DNA of 64,000 nt from contig DF239024.1 of the NCBI GenBank assembly GCA_000507305.1, positions 310,001 to 374,000 on the forward strand, read 5' to 3'. Source of the stretch: Breviolum minutum Mf 1.05b.01 (taxonomy: Eukaryota; Sar; Dinophyceae; Suessiales; Symbiodiniaceae). The position numbers were made by a program, and so were the translations under genes. Below the pieces are notes generated by a model that ran no database searches, was not told the DNA's origin, and saw only the letters and a list, made by a program, of their open reading frames with translations. Shown here piece after piece: positions 40,000-50,393 of the stretch (the stretch's first letter is position 1; every line of letters starts with the position of its first letter).

Positions 40000-40092
40000 T
40001 TTTTTTCGTTCATTGCCTGTCATCTTCCAGTCGTTTCTGAGAGGTTGATCACGGTGAGGAGCGACGCTTGACGGAGAGGCGAGACGTTGATG
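40000..40092 (-). CDS. Minus-strand candidate exon with GTAAGT donor
   Basis: The reverse strand reads RLASPSSVAPHRDQPLRNDW and KMTGNERKKPG, ending CCTG|GTAAGT, a canonical donor on that strand. The + strand frames here are short. This suggests a gene on the minus strand. Confidence 0.4.
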
Positions 40093-40198
40093 TTTTTTTT
40101 TGGGAAGATGGGAGAATAGCACAGCCACTAGAGATCCAAAGACACCGTAGTGACCTGTGATTGTTAAATATATACAGTGTACATATATATATATATAT

Positions 40199-40293
40199 AT
40201 ACCTAAAACCCAAATGACCTGTGTTTCGGTTGGAAAAGGGCTTGTTTTTGGGGGTTGACCTTCAAAAATAGAGGTCATTGGGGTTCCAGGTAT
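40199..40293. repeat. Family N TIR element
   Basis: 'atacctaaaacccaaatgac' to 'gtcattggggttccaggtat'. Confidence 0.75.
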
Positions 40294-40331
40294 ACGCGTA
40301 TTTATATTAATGTGGTCACCTCCTCCCCCAG

Positions 40332-40450
40332 AAAGAATGTCATTGAGCCAATTGTTTGCTAGAAGATTCCCTCAGAATGCACCTCATCCCTTTCTTGATC
40401 CTTTACAAAATAGAAAACGTGTGTCCTTACAAAATAGGCAATGGGGGTAA
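40332..40450 (+). CDS. Coding-like island after strong acceptor
   Basis: A pyrimidine-rich acceptor 'cacctcctcccccag' ends at 40331. ATG at 40337 opens MSLSQLFARRFPQNAPHPFL and DPLQNRKRVSLQNRQWG to TAA. It could be a terminal exon. Product unknown. Confidence 0.5.
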
Positions 40451-40941
40451 ATTTGATAGAAAAAATCTGGAGTACATCAGTAAAATGGTGAAACACTGCT
40501 CAATATATAGCCTGGCCCTGATATGTTATAAGGGAATCATTTCTCTATTTCATAAAGCTGGAAATTGTTATAGGGAACATCTTGGATAAGTTGGGCCGCC
40601 TATTTTATAAACATTGGCCTGGTCTGAAAGTTTTGAAGGCAAACATTTTTTTCCTTACAACATAGGCAATTTTTTTCATATGTTATTTTTGGATGGGAAA
40701 GATGAATCAGAATGAATCAGAAAGATAGTTGTTCCATACGATTTGCTGTGATTTATTTTTGTATACCATGGGATTCATCACCATGGAGCCACCGCCATTT
40801 GGGAGAAAATATGTAGTGGAACCTTTTTCCTTTTGCATCGTGGAAAACCAAGCAAATCCATGCATGGGATTTCCTGAAGGGGCCCAACCCCTCGAATGCC
40901 ATCCGATCCCAGAAATTGGTTCATAACCCTTCAAAAGGGTC

Positions 40942-41039
40942 CAGGGTGCTGGTTTCAAATATGTTTTATTTTTACCCCTATTTGGGGAAGATTCCCATTT
41001 TGACTCATATTTTTCAGAGGGGTTGAAACCACCAACTAG
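40942..41039. repeat. Family A element with target duplication
   Basis: Left end mutated (CAGGGTGCTGGTTTC), right end CCACCAACTAG, flanked by GGTC on both sides (40938-40941, 41040-41043). Confidence 0.8.
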
Positions 41040-41343
41040 GGTCTTATTTCCTGTGGGGGAGTGGCATTGAGGGGGTTAGATTTCCTGAACGGTACGGCGT
41101 CATTTTTTTCGTTGTTAAACCCGAAGTTTAACAGCGAGTTTACCTTTGAAAAAATGATGCGACTGGAAGACGATCCTTTCCCTTTGGGTCTCGGTAGCCT
41201 TTCAGGAGCGAGCTTATAAACTGGGGGGGTGGATCCAACAAACACATCCACATCATCAGCCTCTAAGCCAAGTATTTGAACCCCAAAACACATCCACATC
41301 AAACACCAAACTCACCTCAGTTTCGGTATTTACCTGGATGTCT

Positions 41344-41500
41344 TCCTGGAGAATCATCCCAGGACTTGTAAGTAGCTAGTAACCCTTCATTTATGAGGCA
41401 TGAAAAGGCCATTTGGAATGTGAACCATCCTACTTGGGGGACTTGTTAACCATGGTTATTAACCACGTATCCGTCCGTCCTGGGATGATCCTCCAAGTAG
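41344..41500. repeat. Family J TIR element
   Basis: 'cctggagaatcatcccagga' and 'tcctgggatgatcctccaag' are inverted ends. The interior matches 44245-44393. Confidence 0.75.
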
Positions 41501-41543
41501 GTTAACAATTTGTTATATCCCAGGTGACCCATATATAAAGCTA

Positions 41544-41681
41544 CTGTTGATGGTTCAGAAATCCTGCACCACCCACCTGGGATGTCTCCCAAACCCGTAT
41601 ATAGTAAATAATATGTAAATAATAGGATTTCAACTACCAACCTCAACTGGTGAGTTTACCGGATTTCTGAACCATCAACAG
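41544..41681. repeat. Family B TIR element
   Basis: CTGTTGATGGTTCAGAAATC at the left and GATTTCTGAACCATCAACAG at the right, a perfect 20 bp inverted repeat, TA on each side. Confidence 0.85.
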
Positions 41682-41694
41682 TATATATACCAGC

Positions 41695-41791
41695 ATCTTC
41701 CAAAGGGTGCTGTTTGATTCAAAAGGATTGTGTTTTTTTCGGCACCCCAAACATCATCCATTCAGCTATTTCTTTGGAAGATCCAGGTGTA
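41695..41791. repeat. Family L element
   Basis: 'gcatcttccaaagggtgctg' to 'tatttctttggaagatccag'. Confidence 0.7.
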
Positions 41792-41796
41792 CGCAT

Positions 41797-42198
41797 ATTT
41801 TTGTTGCTTCCAACTCAGACCCAACCGAGTTACCAGGAAGATCTTTCCTTTGGATCCGCCTGACATCTGTTGGGGAATATCACCTCTCTAAACGGGTCAT
41901 TCTCTCCCTAGCCTTCGTTGGGTTTTTCAGGCTCCAGCGCTTAGAAGCCTTATGGGATCGACCAAGTTATCGGATGCGACGCTTCAACTTGACCGTTGAA
42001 GCAGGTGGGGATTTTGACCGATGGATTTCCGATGGGTCCACGTCCTGTTGTTGGAGGGATGGATGTGGGATGAAGATCCGTGGCATTCCTGGAATCCGGT
42101 GGGTGGGAGTTTTTTCCATTACTCCCAAGACATGGGGTTGGAGTTGTTTGTTTTTTGAAGGGTGGCAGCATTTTGCCGTCATTTTTTGTTTTGTGTGA
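41797..42198 (+). CDS. Long coding-like island after family L element
   Basis: One + frame is open for over 130 codons with pieces such as DPTELPGRSFLWIRLTSVGE, RLEALWDRPSYRMRRFNLTV and EAGGDFDRWISDGSTSCCWR. The coding-like part runs from the end of the L element to about 42110; the tail may be intronic. A possible acceptor 'gggtttttcag' (41932) would split it, but the frame is continuous. Trp/Arg/Cys-rich. No family recognised. Confidence 0.5.
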   Translation: MFVASNSDPTELPGRSFLWIRLTSVGEYHLSKRVILSLAFVGFFRLQRLEALWDRPSYRMRRFNLTVEAGGDFDRWISDGSTSCCWRDGCGMKIRGIPGIRWVGVFSITPKTWGWSCLFFEGWQHFAVIFCFV

Positions 42199-42899
42199 AA
42201 ATGGAACCATAATGGAAGCTAAAATTCACCCAATTGGAAGAAAATCATCTGAATCAAAGCTTCATTTTTGGGTTCCATGTGAATTTTCCACGGTGTAGTT
42301 GTTGTTTCGTTCAGGAGGTTGGCAAGTAAAGGCACGCAAAATCTTATGAATGCCGTTCCTTTCCAGATTGCCTTGGCGGCAAGGCGCGCGTTTATCTATG
42401 TGTTTGCAGTTGTATTTATTGAATATAATTAAGCCCTATCCTGTAAGTCAAAGACCATTAAACGAGTAGTCCCCTGGAAATGTTGATTATCAATCCTTAT
42501 ATACTAGAATAATGGTCTTTTTTGAAAGACCGTTGAATTTTTGGACTTCCAGGGTATATTTGTTCATTTCTATCTTCCAGCACCCTCCAACACATGGTAA
42601 ATTGAACCCTTCAAAGGGGTTTTCTGAAAAAGCACCAAATGACACTTCATTTGGTGCTCATTTGGGGGTCCAGGTGTGTATACAGTTCAATGAATAGTCA
42701 TGAGAATCTAAGGCTATTAAAAACTGCCTAAGATACGCTATCAATGTATATGAAATACCATACTATCCTATGGGCGCCCATTGAAAGTGGAGGATTTCAA
42801 GCTTTGACAAACTTTACATCCAGCTCTTTCAACACCCCTCAAAAATGCATGGTTTGGTCCCAACTTGTAAAGGGAACATGTAAGTTTTCGCTTCCCAAG

Positions 42900-43053
42900 A
42901 CCACCCCGTTGGACCCCGGCAACGTCAACAGCTGGAAACCCAGGTGAACATCCGTGCTTCGCCGGTTTCAAGTCCATGATTCGTGACACTGATCGATGTC
43001 AAGGACGTGGTTGGGTGATTTCCCAAAGGGAGTGCAGGTTGGTTGTTCCCTAA
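42900..43053 (+). CDS. Coding-like island ending at a family E element
   Basis: The frame reads PATSTAGNPGEHPCFAGFKS and MIRDTDRCQGRGWVISQREC and stops at TAA formed by the start of the E element (43048). Good composition with several Cys. Product unknown. Confidence 0.45.
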
Positions 43054-43180
43054 GGATCATTACAGATCCGTTTGTATGTCCTAAGAAAGTGATTTCCCCT
43101 ATATTCCCATATTTCCTATTCTAGGGATGGGATTGAGACCATCAATCCTACTTGATCGGGAGGGGTCTGGATTCTTCGGG
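43048..43180. repeat. Family E element
   Basis: 'ccctaaggatcattacagat' to 'gaggggtctggattcttcgg'; interior 'tattctagggatgggattga'. Confidence 0.7.
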
Positions 43181-43189
43181 GTTGTTGAT

Positions 43190-43346
43190 TAGGATAAGGT
43201 ACGTTTGGGAGTACGGCTGGAAGTTTTGCAAAGATCGTTGGTTCAGTTGGTTTATAAACAGTTTTCTGGGACTTACCAACCTTCGTGGAGGGAATATAAT
43301 CCATTTAGTACCGGGTGAATTTTTCTACTTAGTGAATATCATCTAG
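43190..43346 (+). CDS. Coding-like island ending at a family A element
   Basis: Open frame reading YVWEYGWKFCKDRWFSWFIN and GGNIIHLVPGEFFYLVNI, stopping at the CTAG of the A element. A second frame (VRLGVRLEVLQRSLVQLVYK) ends earlier at TGA. Product unknown. Confidence 0.4.
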
Positions 43347-43432
43347 GTGGTGGTGACATTTTTTTCACCACTATTTGGGGAAGATTTCCCATTTGACTAA
43401 TATTTTTCAGATGGGTTGAAACCACCAACCAG
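43343..43432. repeat. Family A TIR element with target duplication
   Basis: CTAGGTGGTGG..CCACCAACCAG flanked by TCAT on both sides (43339-43342, 43433-43436). Confidence 0.85.
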
Positions 43433-43618
43433 TCATCCGTTTGGTACCTTCTTCTGAATTCTTGCCCCCAATATGTTCACCAAGAAAAGGTGCCAGCGTT
43501 ATCATGACATATATATAAATATATATATATATATACATAAATATATATTGACCTATAGAGGAACATGTAACCACCTGTTTATGAAGGAAGTCCTTTCATA
43601 TTTTGTATTTTCGCCTAG

Positions 43619-43692
43619 TAAACCCTCCTTGTTGGTTCCTGGACAATGCGGCCCAGACCCTTGTTAGAAGGGAAGACGATAAGCTGAGCTGA
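43619..43692 (+). CDS. Coding-like island
   Basis: After acceptor-like 'attttcgcctag', reads NPPCWFLDNAAQTLVRREDD and KLS to TGA. Short but well mixed. Confidence 0.4.
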
Positions 43693-43697
43693 GTAAC

Positions 43698-43748
43698 GGT
43701 TTGCAAAAATCCACACTGTCCCTGGGGATCCAATCATCTTCCGAGAAT
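43698..43748 (+). CDS. Coding-like island with GTAATG donor-like end
   Basis: Reads GLQKSTLSLGIQSSSEN and ends GAGAATG|GTAATGG. Weak, because it is short. Confidence 0.3.
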
Positions 43749-43940
43749 GGTAATGGAACCTACATACTATGCTGAGGAGGTGATTGATCACCCCAATCAT
43801 CATCTGAGAATATGACTGGATGCCTAGGGTGTGTAGTTGTAAATTCCATATTATTTCTCTGCGTAGTATTTTTCCTGCATGTATACCGAGGCAACCAAAA
43901 AATTAAAAGCAAACCGGCAAAACCGAACAAAACCATCAGC

Positions 43941-44067
43941 ATCCATGGTTTGGGGCCCGGTGGTTTGGGTCTAGGGATACATACCCCTAAGTGACAATAT
44001 CCTTTTTATTTTCTGGGATCCTAAGTCCTAGGAAGCCAAACCACTGGGCCCCAAACCACCAATTTAC
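43941..44067. repeat. Family K TIR element
   Basis: 'tccatggtttggggcccggt' and 'actgggccccaaaccaccaa' are inverted ends. Confidence 0.7.
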
Positions 44068-44244
44068 CGCCATTAATGATACCACTGACCCTAAGAATCC
44101 TGACCCCTCCTATGGAAACACCAGACCCTCCTAATGAAACTCCTGGGGCCTTAAAACAGGTGGTTTTGACACCCCATGACATCCCATGGAGCCTTGGGGC
44201 AGTCTTATTTTTTCAATTGCATTTGGGCGAATCACATGTTTAAT

Positions 44245-44393
44245 TCTTGGAGGATCATCCCAGGACGGACGGATACGTGGTTATTAAGCATGGTGATCAT
44301 AAGTCCCCTAATTAGGGATTGTGGGACCCCTTCCAAATGGCCTAAATGGCTCATAAATTGGGGTTACTAACTATTTCCTAATCCTTCAAGTAG
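44245..44393. repeat. Family J TIR element
   Basis: 'cttggaggatcatcccagga' at the left; the right end is decayed to 'cctaatccttcaagtag'. Confidence 0.75.
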
Positions 44394-44503
44394 GGGCTTC
44401 CATTTCTTCAGTACCAAAGGCGTTGGTTTGATCGGTAAAAGGGACCCATTGGGTGAATGTTTTGACCGATTAAAAGCGGCTTTATTTCTTTTTTGAAATC
44501 TAC

Positions 44504-44624
44504 ACTCCCTGAAACTAACAGCTCGCCCCTGAAAATAGGCCGAGCCCCAAAAGGGAAGGATCATCTTCCAACCATCCATTTTCAGGTGTAAACTCGCTGT
44601 TAGTTTCAGGGTTTCAGGGAGGGT
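44504..44624. repeat. Family C fold-back element, best copy
   Basis: ACTCCCTGAAACTAACAGCT at the left and CGCTGTTAGTTTCAGGGTTT.. at the right, with a short tandem duplication of 'ttcaggg' at the right end. Confidence 0.8.
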
Positions 44625-44679
44625 ACTCCTATTTTGGGGGAAGGGATCCAATTTGACCTTTTTTTTTCAAATGGATTGA

Positions 44680-44885
44680 ACGCTCCACCTAAGATCATGA
44701 CGTGTTGGCTCTATTCTCTATACTTTGATTTTGTCCAACGTTTGGGACCCGGAAAGTGCATTGGGAGGATGGCAGCGATCCTATGTGTCCAAAGGTCAGA
44801 AACAGGTGTTTCACAACACAGGCCAGGCTTGTGGTGGAGCTTGTTTTGGTCACCCAAATCCGTACTCAGTTTTGCTGGTTGTTAG
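44680..44885 (+). CDS. Coding-like island, candidate terminal exon
   Basis: Open frame reading IMTCWLYSLYFDFVQRLGPG, KCIGRMAAILCVQRSETGVS and QHRPGLWWSLFWSPKSVLSF to TAG 44883. Over 60 codons of good composition. The upstream part overlaps a decayed A-like sequence, so the exon starts near 44690. Product unknown. Confidence 0.5.
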
Positions 44886-45199
44886 TCTATGTGTTTTTTG
44901 TTGAATTGAGATATACAAATACACATTAATTATATGTTGTTTGCCCTTTGTCATGGGCTTCTGAATTTGTCAATTATGGTAATCTGTTTGAAACCATTCA
45001 ACCAGCAAAGTGGGCAAAATGGATTGGGATAAAGGGTTTTTGGTAGGTTGGTGCTCTTTTTTTGGTATTGTAATATTGTAATCCTACACAATACCTCAGG
45101 ATTTTTGTCCAGTTGCCAGTGACCACCAGGGATATCAACCTTGTTTTTTTTGGGGGGTGGCAAAAAAAGTCCTATTCAATGTCCTGTGTTTCAATCTCA

Positions 45200-45753
45200 C
45201 AAGGGTGCCACCAGGTTGTTTGCTGCTTAGCAACAAGGCTGCGTGGCGAGCTTTGGGGAGATGACCATTGGCCTTCCAAATTGTTCCTTAGAAGTTTTGA
45301 GGCATCGGTCCAATGTGTTTTCGACACTGACTTTGATATATGCCGAGCTCTCCTGTCGTTTGGTATTGGGTGCCCTGGAAGCTATGGCGACCTTTACCGA
45401 CAACTTCCACCGACAACTTGCACCAACTTCCACGTGGGGCAAGCTTGCCCACACCTACCATACAGGAGTGTGTATCGTTGTACCCGACGGGTGATTTCAA
45501 CGGGTTTACGTCAGGGCAGGCTAAGTTGACTGAAAGGGAAATGTTGATCCAAGATAAGATTGCGTCTTGGCGTGGCTTGGAAGCATATTTGACAACCGAC
45601 GAAATGTCAAGGGTGTCAACTTCGGGGCATCAACAAGCACCAGTTGAACCAGTCCAAGTTCCTCAGCAGGCAGCTGTCGGGCAGCTACACCTACGGGGCT
45701 CCAAAACACCAGAGGGAAAAACCACAGGTGGGGTGAAATCTCCCAAAAAATGA
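45200..45753 (+). CDS. Largest coding-like block outside the retroelement, frame changes inside
   Basis: GC-rich relative to its flanks. The 3' part reads ECVSLYPTGDFNGFTSGQAK, LTEREMLIQDKIASWRGLEA and YLTTDEMSRVSTSGHQQAPV and continues Gln/Val/Pro-rich to TGA 45751, a likely protein C-terminus. The 5' part is open in two other frames (LTLIYAELSCRLVLGALEAM in one, DTDFDICRALLSFGIGCPGS in another). Joining them needs an intron or indel near 45465-45490; no clear splice pair is visible. Family unknown. Confidence 0.5.
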
Positions 45754-45759
45754 AGCAAT

Positions 45760-46370
45760 CGAATGTACTGGTGCTTGAAGATAGATAGTCACACTCTCAT
45801 CCTTGGCTTCGTTGACAATCTTGTGACCATTTTCATCAGGCTATTAAGGGAACCAGGAAACTCCACTGAGTTTAGGGCGTTTTCAATGTAGGTAAGTACA
45901 CCAGCCTCATGAAGTGGAACTGCAACCCCCCTTGGTGAAAACCGAGTTTTGAGGTCAAGTCTTCACAGATTAAGACATAAATGGAGTATATCCACTACAA
46001 GTAGCCGAAAATACATGGGTAACTGGGGTTATAACCTTACTTCGAGGGGTTATAATCTCATTTATTATTGGATCCGGGGCCAAGTGATTCCATTTGTAAC
46101 ATGAGCTATGCCTGGATTTCCCAACCCATTTTCCTGGGTGATTAAATGATGAGCGAAGGGTCTTCTTCAAAGCTGAGGGTGGTTCACACCAAACATTTTT
46201 TTTTGGGATGAGGTTTTTGTTAACCCGAAAAGAAACACAGTTACAATTGATTATCCATTTCATATAAGTCATCCATAAAAGCAGTGGACAGACATGTCTC
46301 TTGTTTTTTTTGGCGGGGAGGTTGGGGGTGGTAATCATATCCGGTTGAATTTGGATTACTGTAGCCTTTT
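45760..46370. other. Stretch with no convincing gene
   Basis: Possible 3' flank of the block above, then a decayed family F-like tract (about 45990-46100) of 'ggggttataacc' motifs. Nothing else is supported. Confidence 0.35.
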
Positions 46371-46372
46371 AT

Positions 46373-46618
46373 GTGAATCCTTTTTCATCAAGCAGTATAA
46401 TGGAATGGGATGGAGGCCATTTTGTTGCTCAATTGAATTCCGAAACCACCAAGCAGAACCAACCACCTGTTGTCATTGTTTTTTTCTTGAGATCGATTTT
46501 GATTCAAGGGCTGGGGATGTTCCAGGGGTCTACCAGATTAGGGAACTGGAAAATCAGAATCCAAGTGATCCTTGGTGATTTCTCTTCAACTGACCCTGAC
46601 CCGGCCATCAATTGCTAA
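46373..46618 (+). CDS. Coding-like island, frame ambiguous
   Basis: One frame reads DGGHFVAQLNSETTKQNQPP and QVILGDFSSTDPDPAINC to TAA; an overlapping frame (46294-46578) reads AEPTTCCHCFFLEIDFDSRA. Both are plausible. Confidence 0.4.
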   Translation: MNPFSSSSIMEWDGGHFVAQLNSETTKQNQPPVVIVFFLRSILIQGLGMFQGSTRLGNWKIRIQVILGDFSSTDPDPAINC

Positions 46619-46824
46619 CCTTTGCACATTTGGGGATTACATCTTTGATATAGGAAAATTTAAAGTTCAGATCGAACTTACCACCCAGTTATTTGGAGGA
46701 TGGGCCCCCACTTCGTAAGTTCTTTGTTCAGGGTGTAAACCTTCCGCCATTTACAATTTATAACTACTTATGGGACAACAACGATCACCATGGTTATTAG
46801 CCACTTACTAAATGGGATGATCCT

Positions 46825-46922
46825 CTAGGTGGTAATTTCAATTATTTTTCATGTTCACCCTTACCTGGGGAAATGATCCAATTTGACTAATATTTTTCAA
46901 ATGGGTCGAAACCACCAGCTAG
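46825..46922. repeat. Family A element inside family J remnant
   Basis: CTAGGTGGTAATTTC..GAAACCACCAGCTAG, flanked by TCCT on both sides (46821-46824, 46923-46926). The flanks resemble the J terminus 'gatgatcctccaagtag', so A inserted into J. Confidence 0.75.
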
Positions 46923-46929
46923 TCCTCCG

Positions 46930-47230
46930 AGTAGGAACCCTTCATCCTAACACACCCATCCAGGGACATACCCACCATCGACATAGGTGTCAGCAGGCGG
47001 AGCAACTTCACGTTGCAGGCCCTCCAAAAGAACAAGGGCAGAGTCGTGTTGAGCATATGAATGTTGGTTGGTTGGATGGTTGGTTGGTTGGTTGGTTGGT
47101 TGGTTGGTTGGTTGGTTGGTTGGTTGGTTGGTTGTTTGGTGTTGTTGCTGGTGGTGGTGCCCCCAGTTCAGGCCCTGTAACTTTTTGGCAGGAAATAAAA
47201 TCAAGTGAAGAGGAAGGAAGTAACAAGTGA
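46930..47230 (+). CDS. Coding-like island interrupted by (GGTT)n
   Basis: The frame contains [20 protein letters not shown] before and [20 protein letters not shown] after a GGTT array at 47063-47134 that encodes a repeating VGWL. The four-base unit would shift frame with each gain or loss, so the array is more likely intronic. Low confidence in continuity. Confidence 0.3.
47063..47134. repeat. (GGTT)n microsatellite
   Basis: About 17 tandem GGTT units with one GGAT variant near the start. Confidence 0.95.
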
Positions 47231-47639
47231 ACGCCATTGGTTTTTGATGTTGTTGCCTTCTTTTTTGGACATCAACATCATGACAGTGATGTACCAAAAC
47301 AAGACCAAAGACCAAAACAAGACGGCAAAACATGTTTTTCCAGGTTTCACATACTGTTTCCATTGTTTTCTTTCTCGTTAAGTCCTAGTTAAACATATTC
47401 AAACTGAACATCATTTTCTTGAGCGTAAAAAACATTTAGGTTTTAAAAAAGGCACCTCAAACATCAGTTTTCCAAGGCTTTCTGTCAAAGACCTATATTG
47501 AGTCTCAAAATTACATCGGAATGGCGATCTAAGTTTTGTAGCTGTATAGATTCCAGAAATCAAAACTACAAATGTTCCTGAGATGTTCAGGATGTTCTTA
47601 CCAACAATCGGTAGTAAATGGATCATATTCCCTAGTATC

Positions 47640-47790
47640 CCTGGTAGTTTGTAAGTCCCATAAATTACTTTTATACCAGCTTACTAGCTAGATACTAACT
47701 TTCATGGACACCCCAGTTATGTTGCAAATTCAAGGCCGGACAGTTTTTACCACCATTTCCGGTGATTCCTGACTTTTGAACCATCAACAT
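47640..47790. repeat. Family R repeat with B-like right end
   Basis: 'agtcccataaattactttta' and 'ccagcttactagctagatac' recur in 51182-51310. The right side 'ttttgaaccatcaaca' resembles a family B end. Confidence 0.5.
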
Positions 47791-48019
47791 AGCAGGCCTA
47801 GGTACCTGGAAATTCCTAGTGGCATTTGTGTTGGCCCCAGATATGATTTGAGTATATCTGATATGAGTTTGCAATATCCTCCTGGGAAATATTACATCTC
47901 CCAACAAACGGGAAGTTTGGAAAATCTTCATCGACTTGAATGGGAAGGGAGATATGTGATCCTTCCCTAGAGGTTATGTGTAGTTTTGTGATGTTTTGCG
48001 GGTTTGTCTTCAGTTGCCT

Positions 48020-48112
48020 TCAAGCGGAAGCAAAAGTGACAGTTGTTAAGCCAAAAGGCTACCAGGATCCTGTTTCAGAAGGGTACCCCAGGCGAAGCAA
48101 AATAAGTTTTAA
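48020..48112 (+). CDS. Coding-like island
   Basis: After acceptor-like 'cttcagttgccttcaag', reads AEAKVTVVKPKGYQDPVSEG and YPRRSKI. Basic and well mixed. Product unknown. Confidence 0.4.
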
Positions 48113-48536
48113 GCAGCAAAGGCACCTCAAAGTCTTCCCATCTCTGATAGGACATATAGAGTGATACTACCCCAGCTTAGGACCCCCCAAAACCCATGGA
48201 AAAATGCAAGGTTTTAAGGCCTAGAAAGATGGGTTATAACTTACAACCATTCATAACCCCTAGAAATTCAGGTTGTGGGTTCCAAGGGCACACAGACATT
48301 TACTCACTCAAATTTGTTGATCTCTTCCACACACACTGTACATTTTGAGAACAAGAACTAACAACTGGAACCTCCCCAAAAATATGGCACCTACTAGATA
48401 TATATGTTTTAAAAAAATATATATTAATATATAATATGTAAATGTATAATATATACCTACTTCCGTTCGGTTTTTTCAGTGGTCTATATTATAACTTCAT
48501 TTTTTTTAAACCAACCACGCCTCCACAGTCTCCTCA

Positions 48537-48658
48537 CCGAACAGTGGAGGACGTCGTTGGTGGCTACGTCAACGTGTGGTTAGAAGATGGCTCCAGTGAT
48601 GTGCATAATGATGTGGCGGTGAAGGTGCCGCGGCACCCGCGTCACGTTGAAGAAGTCG
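48537..48658 (+). CDS. Coding-like island ending at a family C/D element
   Basis: After acceptor-like 'tcaccgaacag', reads VEDVVGGYVNVWLEDGSSDV and HNDVAVKVPRHPRHVEEVDT, one of the strongest blocks: GC-rich, acidic beta pattern, with the frame open into a fold-back that starts 'ataccctccaaggggg' at 48659. Resembles a beta-sandwich edge, but no family is recognised. Downstream splice not resolved. Confidence 0.6.
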
Positions 48659-48778
48659 ATACCCTCCAAGGGGGATAACTGAGAACCCAAAAGGAAACTT
48701 ATATTCCAACCATTCATTTTCAGGGAGGATATATCCCAAAAAGATTAGGGTTTCAGGGGCTGAATATATCCCAAAAAG

Positions 48779-48923
48779 ACTACTTAGAGGTTCAGGATAC
48801 TTAGTAACTGGTTATGTCTAGGTTTATAACCCTAGGATTAGGGGACATATAACCCACTTATAGGGCTACAAAAAACCCTGGTTACTATCCATAAAAACCT
48901 AAGTATCCTGAACCTCTAAGTAG
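48779..48923. repeat. Family S element with long perfect TIR
   Basis: TACTTAGAGGTTCAGGATAC at the left and GTATCCTGAACCTCTAAGTA at the right are perfect inverses, extending to 'cttag/ctaag'. A single copy in this window. Confidence 0.85.
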
Positions 48924-48989
48924 ATTTTCGACCTTGAAAAGCTTTGCATGCAATATGTACCTATGGGGGTGAACAATATTCCATTGAAC

Positions 48990-49110
48990 AATGGTTGTTC
49001 TCCCATTCCATCAAATTACCAACGGACCCCGTTCAACAAGTTGCCATCAAACTATTAGATACTCAGGTTTTTGCGGAGTCCGTTCAGGAACGGTCCTCTT
49101 GGAGATTTTC
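48990..49110 (+). CDS. Coding-like island
   Basis: Reads LPTDPVQQVAIKLLDTQVFA and ESVQERSSWRFSWIL. A donor-like ACTCAG|GTTTTT lies inside at 49066. Helical and balanced. Product unknown. Confidence 0.4.
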
Positions 49111-49169
49111 TTGGATCCTAAAAATGATTGATTCAAAGAATCAATGTACAGGTACCTGGAACCCAAATG

Positions 49170-50255
49170 ATCTCCCTAGGAATCGTGATTGGATCCCTAG
49201 GAAGGTGATTGGATCCCTAGGAAGGTGATTGGGTCCCTAGGAAGGTGAGGGTGAACAATATTCCATTGGAAAAATGGTCGTTATATGGTCGTTTTTGTTT
49301 CTTTTCGGTGTATATGTTTGGTTACTTCCCAGGCCGCTGAAATCTACACCAATTCGTTAGGGGCTGAAGAGAAGCTCGGTTGGGTTGTTTTAGATGGGGT
49401 ATGATAAGGTGCGGGTTGGGAAGAAAGAACATGGTGGGGCATGGGGGTTGGTGGAAAGATTATATGAAATATGTTCCATATTTCATGAGTTTTGTCAAAT
49501 ATATCTTATGTTGATATATTTTAGCAGTTTCTTTTTTTTTTGCAGGTTTATAGGTTGTCCGAGGCAATCAGGGTTTCAAGATGTATCAATATGTTGAGGC
49601 TTAAAAAAGAACAGCCAACTCTTGATACACTTTGTGATCAACTGACATAGCCGGCGGGAAAACCTAGCATTTTGGATGGCACCAAGACGGATGCAACTTG
49701 TTCATGGCGATGTGTTAGTTTAATGCAGGGTAACTTACTATTTAACATTATCAAACGTAAATCATCAAAGATGTCCTTCTGGAGGTTCACGTTGTTTCTA
49801 TCCCTAGGCATCCAGTCCCACCTCCTAAGGTTCGGTATGACATGGACACCAAAAACATACCAATCAAACACCAAACTCACCTCAGTTTCCGTATGTGCCT
49901 GAATGTCTAGGGTAACATTTTGTTATGACCCCAGGCAAACCCATATACTTTTGGCCATGTATAGGGGCCCCATAGCTCCCATTTGTAACTTGGGGATTCG
50001 GGGCCCATTGACTTCTGGTGTCACATGGCTTCTTTGCCCCGGAAATTCCGGTAAAATCTTGACGCAAAAGAAGGGATGGTGTTGACGCAACTGCACACCC
50101 ACTATCACGTAATATATGATGAATACAGTATTTCTATTATATATATATATATACATTTATAAATATATATTTTTATGTGAGTATGCACACTTACTTCCAG
50201 TGACGCACGTTCGTCCCGAGTTATTTGGATTATTTGCAATTCCAGTATATATAGA
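49170..50255. other. Stretch without a convincing gene
   Basis: A short direct repeat 'gtgattggatccctaggaag' (three partial units, 49185-49245), family G (49802-49912), a family F-like tract (49917-50008) and a TA tract (50140-50170). Confidence 0.45.
49185..49248. repeat. Short tandem repeat
   Basis: Three near-identical units of about 20 bp built on 'ggtgattggatccctaggaa'. Confidence 0.8.
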
Positions 50256-50261
50256 TAGTTG

Positions 50262-50393
50262 TTTGCACGCTCTCTTGTCAGAGAAACCAGGCCGATTTTT
50301 CCTTGTGAGAATCCCTTCCACAACTGGGACTTACAGGAGAAAGAAACGCCAATCTCAACCTCCAAATCAGCCTTGGCTTTTTGAACGGAAGTG
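50262..50393 (+). CDS. Coding-like island, candidate terminal exon
   Basis: Reads SEKPGRFFLVRIPSTTGTYR and RKKRQSQPPNQPWLFERK to TGA, with a basic Pro-rich tail. The minus strand is also open. Product unknown. Confidence 0.45.

Noticed and set aside
40729-40926. Frame reading TMGFITMEPPPFGRKYVVE as an exon
   Set aside because: The same sequence pattern recurs at 17788-17920 and 25388-25500 (family U), so it is a repeat.
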